The notes beneath the pieces are model-generated. The model was not told the origin of the DNA. It made no database searches and saw only the letters and a list, made by a program, of their open reading frames with translations. This document shows positions 58,301 through 64,000 of a stretch of DNA of 64,000 nt, in pieces. The stretch's first letter is position 1. Each line of letters starts with the position of its first letter. Location of the stretch: contig NZ_CP117812.1 of NCBI RefSeq assembly GCF_028728065.1, positions 806,001-870,000 on the forward strand. Direction: 5' to 3'. A program made the translations under genes and the position numbers. The DNA comes from Lentisphaera profundi (lineage in GTDB: Bacteria; Verrucomicrobiota; Lentisphaeria; Lentisphaerales; Lentisphaeraceae).

Positions 58301-60349
58301 GTTACCAATAATGCGAGTAAGTGAAGCGTCGTTTGCAATGTAGTTAACAGTGCTTTCGGCTAGTTTGATTTCTTCAACATTACTTAGGCTTAGTGAGATT
58401 ATAGTGTCAGGATCATCAATGCTGATGCCACCGACGGAACCTTTGAATTCTATGGATTCAAAACCTGCGCCGCCAACAATTGAGTTTAGATGGTAGATGC
58501 CGTCTTCGGGTAATTCTTCTAGAGAATTGACAGAGTCATCGGCGAGGACAAGTGTTTCTAGGTTTTTGATCGTACCACGAAAGTCGTTTTCAAGACTTAT
58601 TGATTCAGCACCACTGGAACCTTCTAGTGAAATTGTGGATGCGTTGTTATTAAGTGTTATATCGGAATCTCTAGTTACACCCAAGTTAGTGAAGCCCGTG
58701 TAGTTACCATTAAAGCCATTACTTAAGAGTAATGTATTTACGCCGTTGCCGCCTTCGATGATACCGCTAAAGTTTTCGCCCGCAATAACTCTGTCATTGC
58801 CTTCTCCACCTTTGATAGTGCCGTTAAAATTGTCGCCAGTGATGATCGTGTCATTACCATAAGAGCCTTCAATTGTACCAGTAAAGTCACTATTCACAAC
58901 AACGGAGTCGTCTCCTCGTCCTAGTTTCAGGTCAGCAGAATCGGCATTGATGCTGAAATTATCGTTTGCTGAGCTCATTGTGATTTCTATGCCATCTGAG
59001 TTTTTCACATTGATGGCATTACTGAATCCGTCGTTATCTATGAGTAATAGTTTTTCTACGTTGTCGGCGACAATACTGCCACCAAAATCACCGTTGACGA
59101 GACGTATGGAATCAATACCGTCACCACCATCAATGTTGATGATTCTATCCGTACTACCGATTAGGGTAATGATATCATCGCCTTCTTTTGAGTTGACAAA
59201 GTCAGCATGACTACCATTGAGGAAAGTGAAATTATCGTTGGCAGCGCTACCTACTACAGTTCCTTGGTTCATTTCAAGGACTGAATCAACACCCCTTACT
59301 GCAGTAGATTTGTTTGCTATGTTGAATCGTGATTCGGCAGCATTTAGAGTCTGCTCAGCTAGTGCTAGGTCGATGACTGCTTGATCGTATTGATCTTGTA
59401 CAGTATTTGTTCCAGCTAATACAAAGCCTCCAAATCCGAAAGAGTTGAGGTTATCGAGTTGAATCTCTAGTTCTGTTACAGTCTCTTGGAGCAGATTCAC
59501 ACTCGTTTCTGCTGTTGATAGGGCGGCTTTCGCTGCGTTGAACTCTACGACGGAAAGTTCATTTAGCGAATTTACTTTATTGCGAATGCCTGCGGTGTCA
59601 AAATTAAGGGTTTCAACTTCATTTACAGTTGTACGCCCTCTGAATGAGCCGTTAACAGTAACTGTGTCAAAGCCATCGCCGCCGTTGATGTCGCCTCTGA
59701 AGTTGCTGGTGTAAATGTTTATATTGTCGTCGCCACTACCAGTATTAATGTCACCAAAGAAATTATTGGCGCTGTTGAGCACGTTGACGATGTCGTTATC
59801 TGAATCTGTGCTGACTACGCCGCTGAAACGGTCTGCGGCAATGTTTACAGTGTCTTTGCCGCTCTCAGTTTGGTAGAGGCCGAAGTGGTTGTTACCGTTA
59901 ATAGACAGGAAGTCATTGCCACTGCCAGTTAAGAGCGTTAGTTCAAGGCTTGATGCGTTTAAGAAGATGCTGTCGTTGCCAGCACCGGTGTCGATAGTGC
60001 TTGTTGATGAATAGACGCTGCCACTGATGCCTACTCTGTCATTGCCGCTGCCGGTATCTACAGTGCCAGAAAAATTTGTTGAGTTGATATTGACGATGTC
60101 ACTGCCTTCGTTGCTCGAGATTGAACCAGAAAAGTTATCGGAGTTGACTGTGATTTCATCGTTTTCTGATCCGGAAGTAACTTCGCCTGAGAATGCATCG
60201 CCATTAATATTGATTAAGCTGGGTGCAGATGATGAGCCGTTTATTTCTTCACTGTAGTTGTTGACGTTGACGTTGATTACCCCGCCATCGGCGTCGGTGG
60301 ATTTGTCGACTGCGCTGGTATTGGTTACGATTGTTTCGTTGTAAGCCAT
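52307..60349 (-). CDS. large secreted RTX-like repeat protein (2680 aa)
   Basis: Second large member of the family. Residues about 25-260 are 20-residue RTX-like repeats (NFSGTVDTGSGNDRVGISGS). A heptad-rich coiled-coil segment follows at about 265-350. RTX-like and degenerate beta-rich repeats continue, with a DPDDPDDPDDPID linker near residue 820. Residues about 1664-2074 are unlike the rest: acidic, probably helical, with recurring Tyr and LExxL patterns. The C-terminal part returns to RTX-like units, including an exact 57-bp DNA duplication (52964-53020 and the next 57 bp). The end, EQYAGGTLTFAADA, resembles the other two C-termini. I see no signal peptide or cysteine. GGAG precedes the ATG. 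Probably co-transcribed with the 421-residue gene and exported by a type I system; surface adhesion or matrix function is inferred. Confidence 0.9.
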   Translation of the reverse strand: MAYNETIVTNTSAVDKSTDADGGVINVNVNNYSEEINGSSSAPSLININGDAFSGEVTSGSENDEITVNSDNFSGSISSNEGSDIVNINSTNFSGTVDTGSGNDRVGISGSVYSSTSTIDTGAGNDSIFLNASSLELTLLTGSGNDFLSINGNNHFGLYQTESGKDTVNIAADRFSGVVSTDSDNDIVNVLNSANNFFGDINTGSGDDNINIYTSNFRGDINGGDGFDTVTVNGSFRGRTTVNEVETLNFDTAGIRNKVNSLNELSVVEFNAAKAALSTAETSVNLLQETVTELEIQLDNLNSFGFGGFVLAGTNTVQDQYDQAVIDLALAEQTLNAAESRFNIANKSTAVRGVDSVLEMNQGTVVGSAANDNFTFLNGSHADFVNSKEGDDIITLIGSTDRIINIDGGDGIDSIRLVNGDFGGSIVADNVEKLLLIDNDGFSNAINVKNSDGIEITMSSANDNFSINADSADLKLGRGDDSVVVNSDFTGTIEGSYGNDTIITGDNFNGTIKGGEGNDRVIAGENFSGIIEGGNGVNTLLLSNGFNGNYTGFTNLGVTRDSDITLNNNASTISLEGSSGAESISLENDFRGTIKNLETLVLADDSVNSLEELPEDGIYHLNSIVGGAGFESIEFKGSVGGISIDDPDTIISLSLSNVEEIKLAESTVNYIANDASLTRIIGNDGTGEVNGEAIGFETEFNGTISEVEVIRVAAGTTNEITDLTGDLIKIIGSIDEEETVILNKDFNGTLENIDFVIIKGGGANSISADKYLQGITGTGEETIEIPSNYTGTLSGIKGTPELNNPAIDYDAVPVDPDDPDDPDDPIDFGFEVLITAADSGSATTPNDFGAADSNTNNLITATSGAVFINASTGDGNDRITTEDGVSINFETGAGADEIIFGNNSGSTLISSDSVDIVTVGDNSTGDITTNGGNDEITIGSSNSGTISAGAGDDSIAIADSASGDILAGTGIDSITLGSGATLNITTLDGGDDNITVGDSFNGTITTSTDNDTITVGDDSTVNIEASAGDNTITIGANAIINNISTASGADTITIGAGASQGSSITPAVGAVTTVDTGAGEDILNIKSDVNLDISAGANNDTINVGSNFSGHIETGEGDDIIFIDRNFLGTINNSGGEDTIIALDFIDPTQILKIGGGTYTNSVLGTIATIGDDETLTIPTTVETITEVTAGDGDETLILEDTALNFAIPSSTDVNVTDLEQLFLADNSVNTFHSNSLESLDTGDNSTTTAIIETATTATIGIGSTLDVTDNGNTLDVINGDVGNETLVLTGNTEAIVNMGRGDDTVTVDNDANGDSTAFTGDIQGGIGDDTLIIQDAGSAINFTYSQFENIGLADTGTGFIFNDLNEVNSIFGVGEDDQQESVIFNSSYEGSLSGIEIITFQGEERAYVVESDQALLQVNGSDALDDNLTLLNSFGSQDSSTLDITYSEIDDIEFINLLGEENFLRHDEDLDWIQGTGSSALTLQYEYIGVINGIEILNLPSSGSILTLWGDSLSEINGTSEVNEVITLTEGTTFGTSGNAFALNNIEQVNIIEGGFAIQNDEFLKYIVGDAPLGFEFGANEIYDYETFVPYSNEFNGISLSTSFEGTVESIGSLGLAGGTANIVDNIRNITSISGGGETDLTLLNNHEIYDTGSIFQSISNIQRIFFAQVQTVNDKDFINQDNYIADLEVELPIGFVDKTVFNDDVRYEEFIETYLYDTYIEAGNNAEQSKVLMEQIDKNDYETDQDYLDAIITAIGANLPIALDLDVDFAGDKTAFYTAIEAQLAPIADLATLDASDYVDTASYITELEDLLYLTELDFQSGDAFIARQQVDAVINDPYADDDARIDAYIEQIGLHIDGIDAVDFANTEAFHAAIVEAIVDAGYRWETVTLDPNNDFFVDLDAYQLELENQIEFFGGTLPDYRSATNFDADSFDDYEDALEETLYQREFHNYYTVNHSEDANNDLAWEAYVNAVEEEAINQGATVQDINFDGSTGIDVFIKSEYETELLYLADLTAYGTVGANVSFADYNYSDITNQEIYINHLEDKIIDAGKRMVFNHDDSAEQINGDIHDDFLMIDFDGAMSTNLINLEEGNDTLVVQADSFSQFLFIENVENIYFDVKTILNLDPVNHQDVETIFISAGSGTDIDLQTDIDIDESLTNHLTGVANVLGDGIDDYFFKDINANGIYTEGIDQLMIFQDKGIGENINKFGDYEFKGDGWLVVNFADQYDSPAFFGSDTEAFYFSSNTGGIADDYVAKVYGTAADAETMTFGENNNFQGSIWDIENLALGKNTTNIVAFRSVEDTVISSDDSINLTIHYSEAGGTINGALSGKDDSLTINAGHSADINGNFDLGGGNDTAHFQTGIITGAINLTMGDGSDSITMGETAAKTTTFNGTLIDLGDKDDVYDGTFSNNVTLGLLDAGSGNDTVTIGSNHTGDVDAGSGNDTVTIGSNHTGDVDGGAGDSDVLILDSGFNGTILNFEDVTLLSGAEATINNNGVKNVTGTSGTDETITFTASTTTEITEIEFINIQGSNDFTLTLDSNAKTLTGDLDNQNVTLLGSMENLAIDLADGTDTLKIEGTFTGTVTGVEIINLDAGVSFNANSLLNPGGATDTVIAISGGEGAAIELNGWTQDSALQYSKDFDNGGGDIASITLNVDDTPFLEQYAGGTLTFAADA

Positions 60350-60748
60350 TATAATGTTTACTCCATTGTATTTATAAAACTTGTGTAGAATTGTACTCTA
60401 CTAATTTAAACATCATAAAAATTAGTAGAGGCTATGGTGATTTCAATCGTTTTTATTTTATTTAAGCTCATGTGATGATCGTGGATTAATTAGATTTAAG
60501 TCATTTATTGACATATACTTAAGGTAGTATTTATGTTTATTTAATATTGTTCATTTTTATTTTAAATAAGCATTTTTTTATTCGAATGTGCGTTTTAAAT
60601 CATTTTAAGGCATTTTTAAATGAAAAGAGCTTATTTAAAAATCGTCGACTTTGTTAAGTTGTTCAGCTTGTCGCCCCAAGCCCTGTTTTTGATGGAGAAT
60701 TTTTATTTTAAATAACTTAGAAAACTTTAGAAATAAAATCTCCTGAAT
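60350..60748 (-). other. upstream region of the 2680-aa gene
   Basis: About 400 AT-rich bases between the 2680-residue gene and the IS30-family element, with no gene. It holds the inverted repeat listed separately and a 17-bp direct repeat ATTTTTATTTTAAATAA (60553-60569 and 60699-60715). The promoter of the minus-strand pair must lie here or be supplied by IS30; TACAAT on the minus strand near 60390 is a possible -10. Confidence 0.45.
60396..60430. promoter_or_regulatory. perfect 12-bp inverted repeat, candidate operator
   Basis: Arms CTCTACTAATTT (60396-60407) and AAATTAGTAGAG (60419-60430) separated by 11 bp. It lies 47-81 bp upstream of the ATG of the 2680-residue gene and has no T-run typical of a terminator. 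Size and position fit a dimeric regulator site near the promoter, but no binding protein can be named. Confidence 0.5.
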
Positions 60749-61741
60749 TCAAGTAGTAAGTGCAACACCTACTGATTTTCTTAAGTTAATTCCAGTTAAA
60801 TTTTCAAAAACTTCATATGGCGTCTTAAATTTCAGACATTTTCGAGGTCTACTATTAAGTTTATCAACCGCAATAATGACTTCATTTTCACTGATACCAT
60901 CAAGCGCCATAGACTTAGGAAAGTATTGCCGTAACAATCCATTAGCATTCTCGTTTTGGCCTCGTTCCCATGAGTGATATGGTTTAGCAAAATAACTATT
61001 ACATTCCAATTCCTTGGAGATAGTCTCATGCTGAGTAAATTCTTTTCCATTATCAAATGTAAGAGTATGAACCAAATCTTTGATCGGTGTTAGCAAAGAG
61101 ATTATTGCATCTTTCACAAGCGTGGCTTTCTTATGAGACACAGGCAATGCTAGACGCAGTTTTGATTTTCGATCATCCATAGTTACAATGGCTCCTTTAT
61201 GAGCTTTTCCTATAATAGTATCCATCTCCCAGTCGCCTACACGCTCTCGCTTATTAGCTGCCTCAGGTCGTTCGTCTATATCCACACGATTGGGAATCCC
61301 ATTACGACTATGCTGGTTGCCATAACGTTTGCGATAAGTTTTATTCTGATGACGTAGAAGCTTATATAGCTCACCTCCTGATTCTTTATCTCTAAGAATA
61401 TATTGATAAACTGTTTCATGATGAAGTAAGATGGATTGGTCATCTTTTAGTCGACCTACAATTTGTTCGGGGCTCCAATCCTTGAGTAAATGCTCATCTA
61501 TATAGTCCTTAACTTCTTCAGTTAGTTTAATAGCCTTTGGTTTCACTTTGTGTCTTTCTTGAGCAAAGTCATTGGCTTGCTTGTTTCGATAACCACGGAG
61601 ACCTTTATTACGTTTAAGTTCTCGTGAAAGTGTGCTTGTACTACGATTTAAGTTTTTTGCTATTTTAGTGATCGATGTGCCTGCCTTTAATTCAATTTCA
61701 AGGTAGTGTCTTTCTTCAAGACTCAGATGTTCATATGTCAT
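60749..61741 (-). CDS. IS30-family transposase
   Basis: 330-residue DDE transposase. The N-terminal helix-turn-helix (LSLEERHYLEIELKAGTSITKIAKNL) is followed by a second DNA-binding region. The catalytic triad is Asp174 (DWEMDTI), Asp230 (TFDNGKEF) and Glu264 (QNENANGLLRQYFPK), with the DD(33)E spacing of IS30. The reading frame crosses the left inverted repeat, and its TGA (60749-60751) lies just outside the 12-bp repeat, so host DNA may supply the last residues. The gene is otherwise intact. Confidence 0.95.
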   Translation of the reverse strand: MTYEHLSLEERHYLEIELKAGTSITKIAKNLNRSTSTLSRELKRNKGLRGYRNKQANDFAQERHKVKPKAIKLTEEVKDYIDEHLLKDWSPEQIVGRLKDDQSILLHHETVYQYILRDKESGGELYKLLRHQNKTYRKRYGNQHSRNGIPNRVDIDERPEAANKRERVGDWEMDTIIGKAHKGAIVTMDDRKSKLRLALPVSHKKATLVKDAIISLLTPIKDLVHTLTFDNGKEFTQHETISKELECNSYFAKPYHSWERGQNENANGLLRQYFPKSMALDGISENEVIIAVDKLNSRPRKCLKFKTPYEVFENLTGINLRKSVGVALTT

Positions 61742-61850
61742 TTCTGACTCCTCTGTTTTAGGTTTGGTCGCTTATAGCAGAGTACATCTGAGTCTTGTTA
61801 TTCTCAATAGATGTTTATGCTATAAGCAATTAACAGAAGTGTTGCACTTA
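60757..61850 (-). mobile_element. IS30-family insertion sequence
   Basis: Bounded by inverted repeats that begin with an identical TAAGTGCAACAC on each side (60757-60768 and the complement at 61839-61850), then diverge with scattered matches. If the true ends are one or two bases further in, a TA target duplication is possible, but TA is palindromic so this is not decisive. One transposase gene fills the element. The element lies between the 2680-residue gene and the non-coding region before the transporter. Confidence 0.82.
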
Positions 61851-62226
61851 TTATACGAATGCAGGTCTTATTAAAGTTAATGGGGTCAAAAGTCTTTTCT
61901 ATTGAAAATACAAACAAATTAGAAGAGGACGTATTTTAAGTAAGGTTTTTTTTAGTCTTCTACTTAAGATGTGAGAGTGTTTCTCTTGAGATACTGGCAG
62001 GTATACGCTTAGACCATTGTTCTTATCTTTTTAGAACATCGTAATTTATTTATTACCTTGGAAATGCTCACACTTAAAGCCATTGGGCTATTTATATTCC
62101 TCAAGGTAAGGAGCATATTGTTCTTCAGTTCCCAAGCTTCTTATAAACTCTAGAAAACTAACTCCGATTTGAGATTGAACTTTATTTTTAGCTATAATAC
62201 ATCTCCTTTTTAGATTAAAAGTAAGC

Positions 62227-62260
62227 TATCCAAATTATTGATTGTGTAATAATTTGGATA
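62227..62260. repeat. perfect 13-bp inverted repeat with 8-bp spacer
   Basis: Arms TATCCAAATTATT (62227-62239) and AATAATTTGGATA (62248-62260). A second small hairpin with CGGCT/AGCCG arms follows within 10 bp. It lacks a T-run, so it does not look like a terminator. Possible roles are a regulator binding site or a miniature element remnant; nothing decides between them. Confidence 0.8.
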
Positions 62261-62956
62261 TACAAGGCGGCTTTCAGCCGTTATGTAGATCGTTGCGTAC
62301 TTCTAGGCCAAGCTGGATTTTTTTATTGATTGTCCCGAGTGTGTGTGGCTAATTTTCAGTTATTAGTTAATTGATTCTAAGGGCCACTGTTGGTGGATTT
62401 CTTATGGTGGTATGTGTATTCACTGTGAATGCCAAATAGATAACTAAATGACGAGTCTTTTAGAAGAAATATATTATCAGTAACGGGAGTGTGCCTTTGT
62501 TGGGTCGAGATAAGACGTTTTTTATAAATGAATTCAAAATCAACTATAGTATCTGTATTCCGCAACAGGTGAACATACCTAACGATTTGCTAAAGATGTA
62601 CAAATTGAACTCTATTTATTAATGTAATTTAGATAATAAGAAAGTCTGCCAAAAGGGAGGGGGTTTGTTAGTAGTCTAGACGACTTTGTTGAGTCCTCAG
62701 GTGTTGGTTTTTATGTGTAAACACAGTTTATATGTGAGTTTGATGCTTAGGCGGATTTTCGGTTTGTCTGTCGATAGCAGTAATAGTTGCAGGTTTCGAT
62801 AGTAATGGATGAAAGACGGTAACTAGCCAGTGTTTTTAGTGGATATATTTATTATATGCAGGTCGTTAGAGTATGGTTATGTGTTTTTTATGTGATAGAC
62901 GGTAGTTGATTAAGGATTTTATTTTTAATAAAAGGATTACTTTTCACTTACTAAAA

Positions 62957-62984
62957 TTGTAAGCTTTTTAGCCAGTGCTATACT
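62957..62984 (+). promoter_or_regulatory. promoter of the type I secretion gene
   Basis: Sigma-70-like pair: -35 TTGTAA (62957-62962), 16-bp spacer, extended -10 TGC-TATACT (62976-62984). Transcription would start near 62991, leaving a leader of about 20 bases before the ATG at 63013. Confidence 0.6.
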
Positions 62985-63012
62985 TTCGCATAAAAAAAAA
63001 AGAGATTGATTA

Positions 63013-64000
63013 ATGAGTGTTAATGACTTTGATTACTTGGCATCGTGTTTATCTTTATTAGCTAAACGACGATCTAGGTTGTATTCTGAAAGTGCCCTTA
63101 AGGATGGCTTGCCTCTTGAAAATGGCCAGTTAAATGTGGTAAGTTTTAAAAGAGCGGCGATACGTGCCGGTTTTAAATCCGAAGTGGTTAGAAGGGGTGT
63201 CGAATCACTCTCGACCTCACTGTTTCCTCTCATTGTAATATGCAAGGATAAATCGGCAATCGTCATCGACAGTTTTGAAGATGGTCAGTACACGACTTAC
63301 GATGTGCAGTATAAGTGTGAACGAGTTTTAAGTACAGATGAGCTTAATGAGCTTTCGTCGGGCTTTGCTATCCTACTCCAGGATCTTCAGGAAAGTGAAT
63401 TGAGAACAGAAAAAGAAAACTGGTTTTTTGCCACTTTACTCCGCTACAAAAAAATGTATTTTTGGGCTTTAGTTGCCTCAGTTTTTATTAACTTATTTGC
63501 CTTGAATTCCTCCATTTTTATCATGACGGTTTACGATAGAGTGTTGCCGAATAATGCAGAGTCCACTTTATGGATGTTGAGTGCGGTCGTCATTGGAGCC
63601 TTCTTCTTTGACTTTGTATTCAAAACTGTACGCTCTGCAACACTAGACCGGATTACCCAAAGAGTCGAAGTGATTCTCTCCTCAAAAATTCACGAGAAGC
63701 TGATGAGAGTTAATATGACTCATAAGCCACCTTCAGCCGGTCATTTCGCCTCGATTGTCAAAGATTTCGAATCCATTAGAGATTTCATGACTTCAATGAC
63801 GCTTACGGCACTTATAGATATGCCATTTGCACTTTGTATTTTGTTTTTCATTTACTTGATCGCAGGGAAACTTACTTTTGTATTGGTAGCTTGTGCACTG
63901 GTCTTGTTACTAATCAATGTCTTAGCTCAGCCTCTACAGAAGATGCTCGTAGGTAAATCGATGGATGAAGGCGCGAGGCGTCAAGGTCGCTTAGTGGAAG
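63013..64000 (+). CDS. type I secretion ABC transporter, 5' part (LapB/LssB-type)
   Basis: The frame is open to the window edge, 329 codons so far. Residues 1-130 form a degenerate C39-like domain (SCLSLLAKRRSRLYSESALKDGLPL, then RAAIRAGFKSEVVRRGVESL) without the DCG catalytic motif of bacteriocin-type transporters, as in LapB/LssB exporters. From about residue 150 there are membrane helices of an ABC exporter: YFWALVASVFINLFALNSS, then TVYDRVLPNNAESTLWMLS, AVVIGAFFFDFVF, and a pair near residues 270-300. The ATPase domain must lie beyond the window. An in-frame TGA two codons upstream fixes the ATG. It probably exports the repeat proteins encoded nearby (inference from family and context). 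Confidence 0.9.
   Translation, partial: MSVNDFDYLASCLSLLAKRRSRLYSESALKDGLPLENGQLNVVSFKRAAIRAGFKSEVVRRGVESLSTSLFPLIVICKDKSAIVIDSFEDGQYTTYDVQYKCERVLSTDELNELSSGFAILLQDLQESELRTEKENWFFATLLRYKKMYFWALVASVFINLFALNSSIFIMTVYDRVLPNNAESTLWMLSAVVIGAFFFDFVFKTVRSATLDRITQRVEVILSSKIHEKLMRVNMTHKPPSAGHFASIVKDFESIRDFMTSMTLTALIDMPFALCILFFIYLIAGKLTFVLVACALVLLLINVLAQPLQKMLVGKSMDEGARRQGRLVE

Larger units (their letters stand above)
61851..63012 (+). other. 1.16 kb non-coding region before the transporter gene
   Basis: No convincing gene on either strand. It contains a perfect 13-bp inverted repeat at 62227-62260, a short CGGCT/AGCCG hairpin just after it, and, at the right end, a good promoter for the transporter gene. 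The AT-rich sequence between shows nothing I recognise. Confidence 0.5.

Noticed and set aside
62377-62565. Small minus-strand frame in the non-coding region before the transporter
   Set aside because: No ribosome-binding site, no recognisable domain and composition like the surrounding AT-rich DNA.
63033-63266. 77-codon minus-strand frame near the right edge
   Set aside because: It lies entirely within the start of the transporter gene, which has a good promoter, start codon and recognisable domain; the minus-strand frame has none of these.

Overview
The window reads as a stretch of chromosome from a Gram-negative marine-type bacterium, most plausibly a member of the PVC superphylum such as Lentisphaerota. 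This placement is inference from gene style: a CdsA with the PGMGGVLDVLD variant of its signature, many sulfotransferases, giant acidic secreted repeat proteins, and IS66 and IS30 elements. No rRNA or tRNA gene is present to settle it.

Region 1 (20-12052) is core housekeeping on the plus strand. A tight run of purA, uppS, cdsA, dxr, gmk, a gamma-carbonic-anhydrase-like gene and gluQ makes purine, isoprenoid, undecaprenyl and phospholipid precursors. A minus-strand orphan and a HopJ-family gene follow, then rplM-rpsI with a clear terminator, then argC-argB-argD-argF with another terminator.

Region 2 (12560-20189) is a surface-polymer locus. It holds a GT4 glycosyltransferase, a CDP-glycerol-type phosphotransferase, three sulfotransferase-like genes (two of them tandem paralogs), a second glycosyltransferase and a UDP-glucuronate-type epimerase. 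Together they suggest a sulfated, possibly phosphodiester-containing exopolymer.

Region 3 (20190-64000) is an accessory island built around giant repeat proteins. A 1.9 kb non-coding leader precedes a single 23 kb gene for a 7704-residue secreted repeat protein. On the opposite strand a two-gene unit encodes a 2680-residue and a 421-residue protein of the same style. All three lack a visible Sec signal, and I see no cysteine in them on reading. They share a 20-residue RTX-like repeat, and their C-termini are related (two end in IYTFA, the third in LTFAADA). At the right edge a type I secretion ABC transporter begins, with its own promoter, and runs off the window; it is the natural exporter for these substrates.

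Between the two convergent giant-protein units lies a 5.7 kb array of REP-like palindromes. Each is a GTAG head followed by a 6-bp-stem hairpin, and two kinds occur in opposite orientation. The array surrounds a REP-associated tyrosine transposase (RAYT) and an ATP-grasp gene, so it has the architecture of a REPtron with BIMEs. An IS66-family element of 1953 bp, with an exact 8-bp target duplication, has inserted next to the GTAG head of one REP. An IS30-family element sits upstream of the 2680-residue gene. The REP/RAYT array and the giant secreted repeat family are the parts most worth following up.
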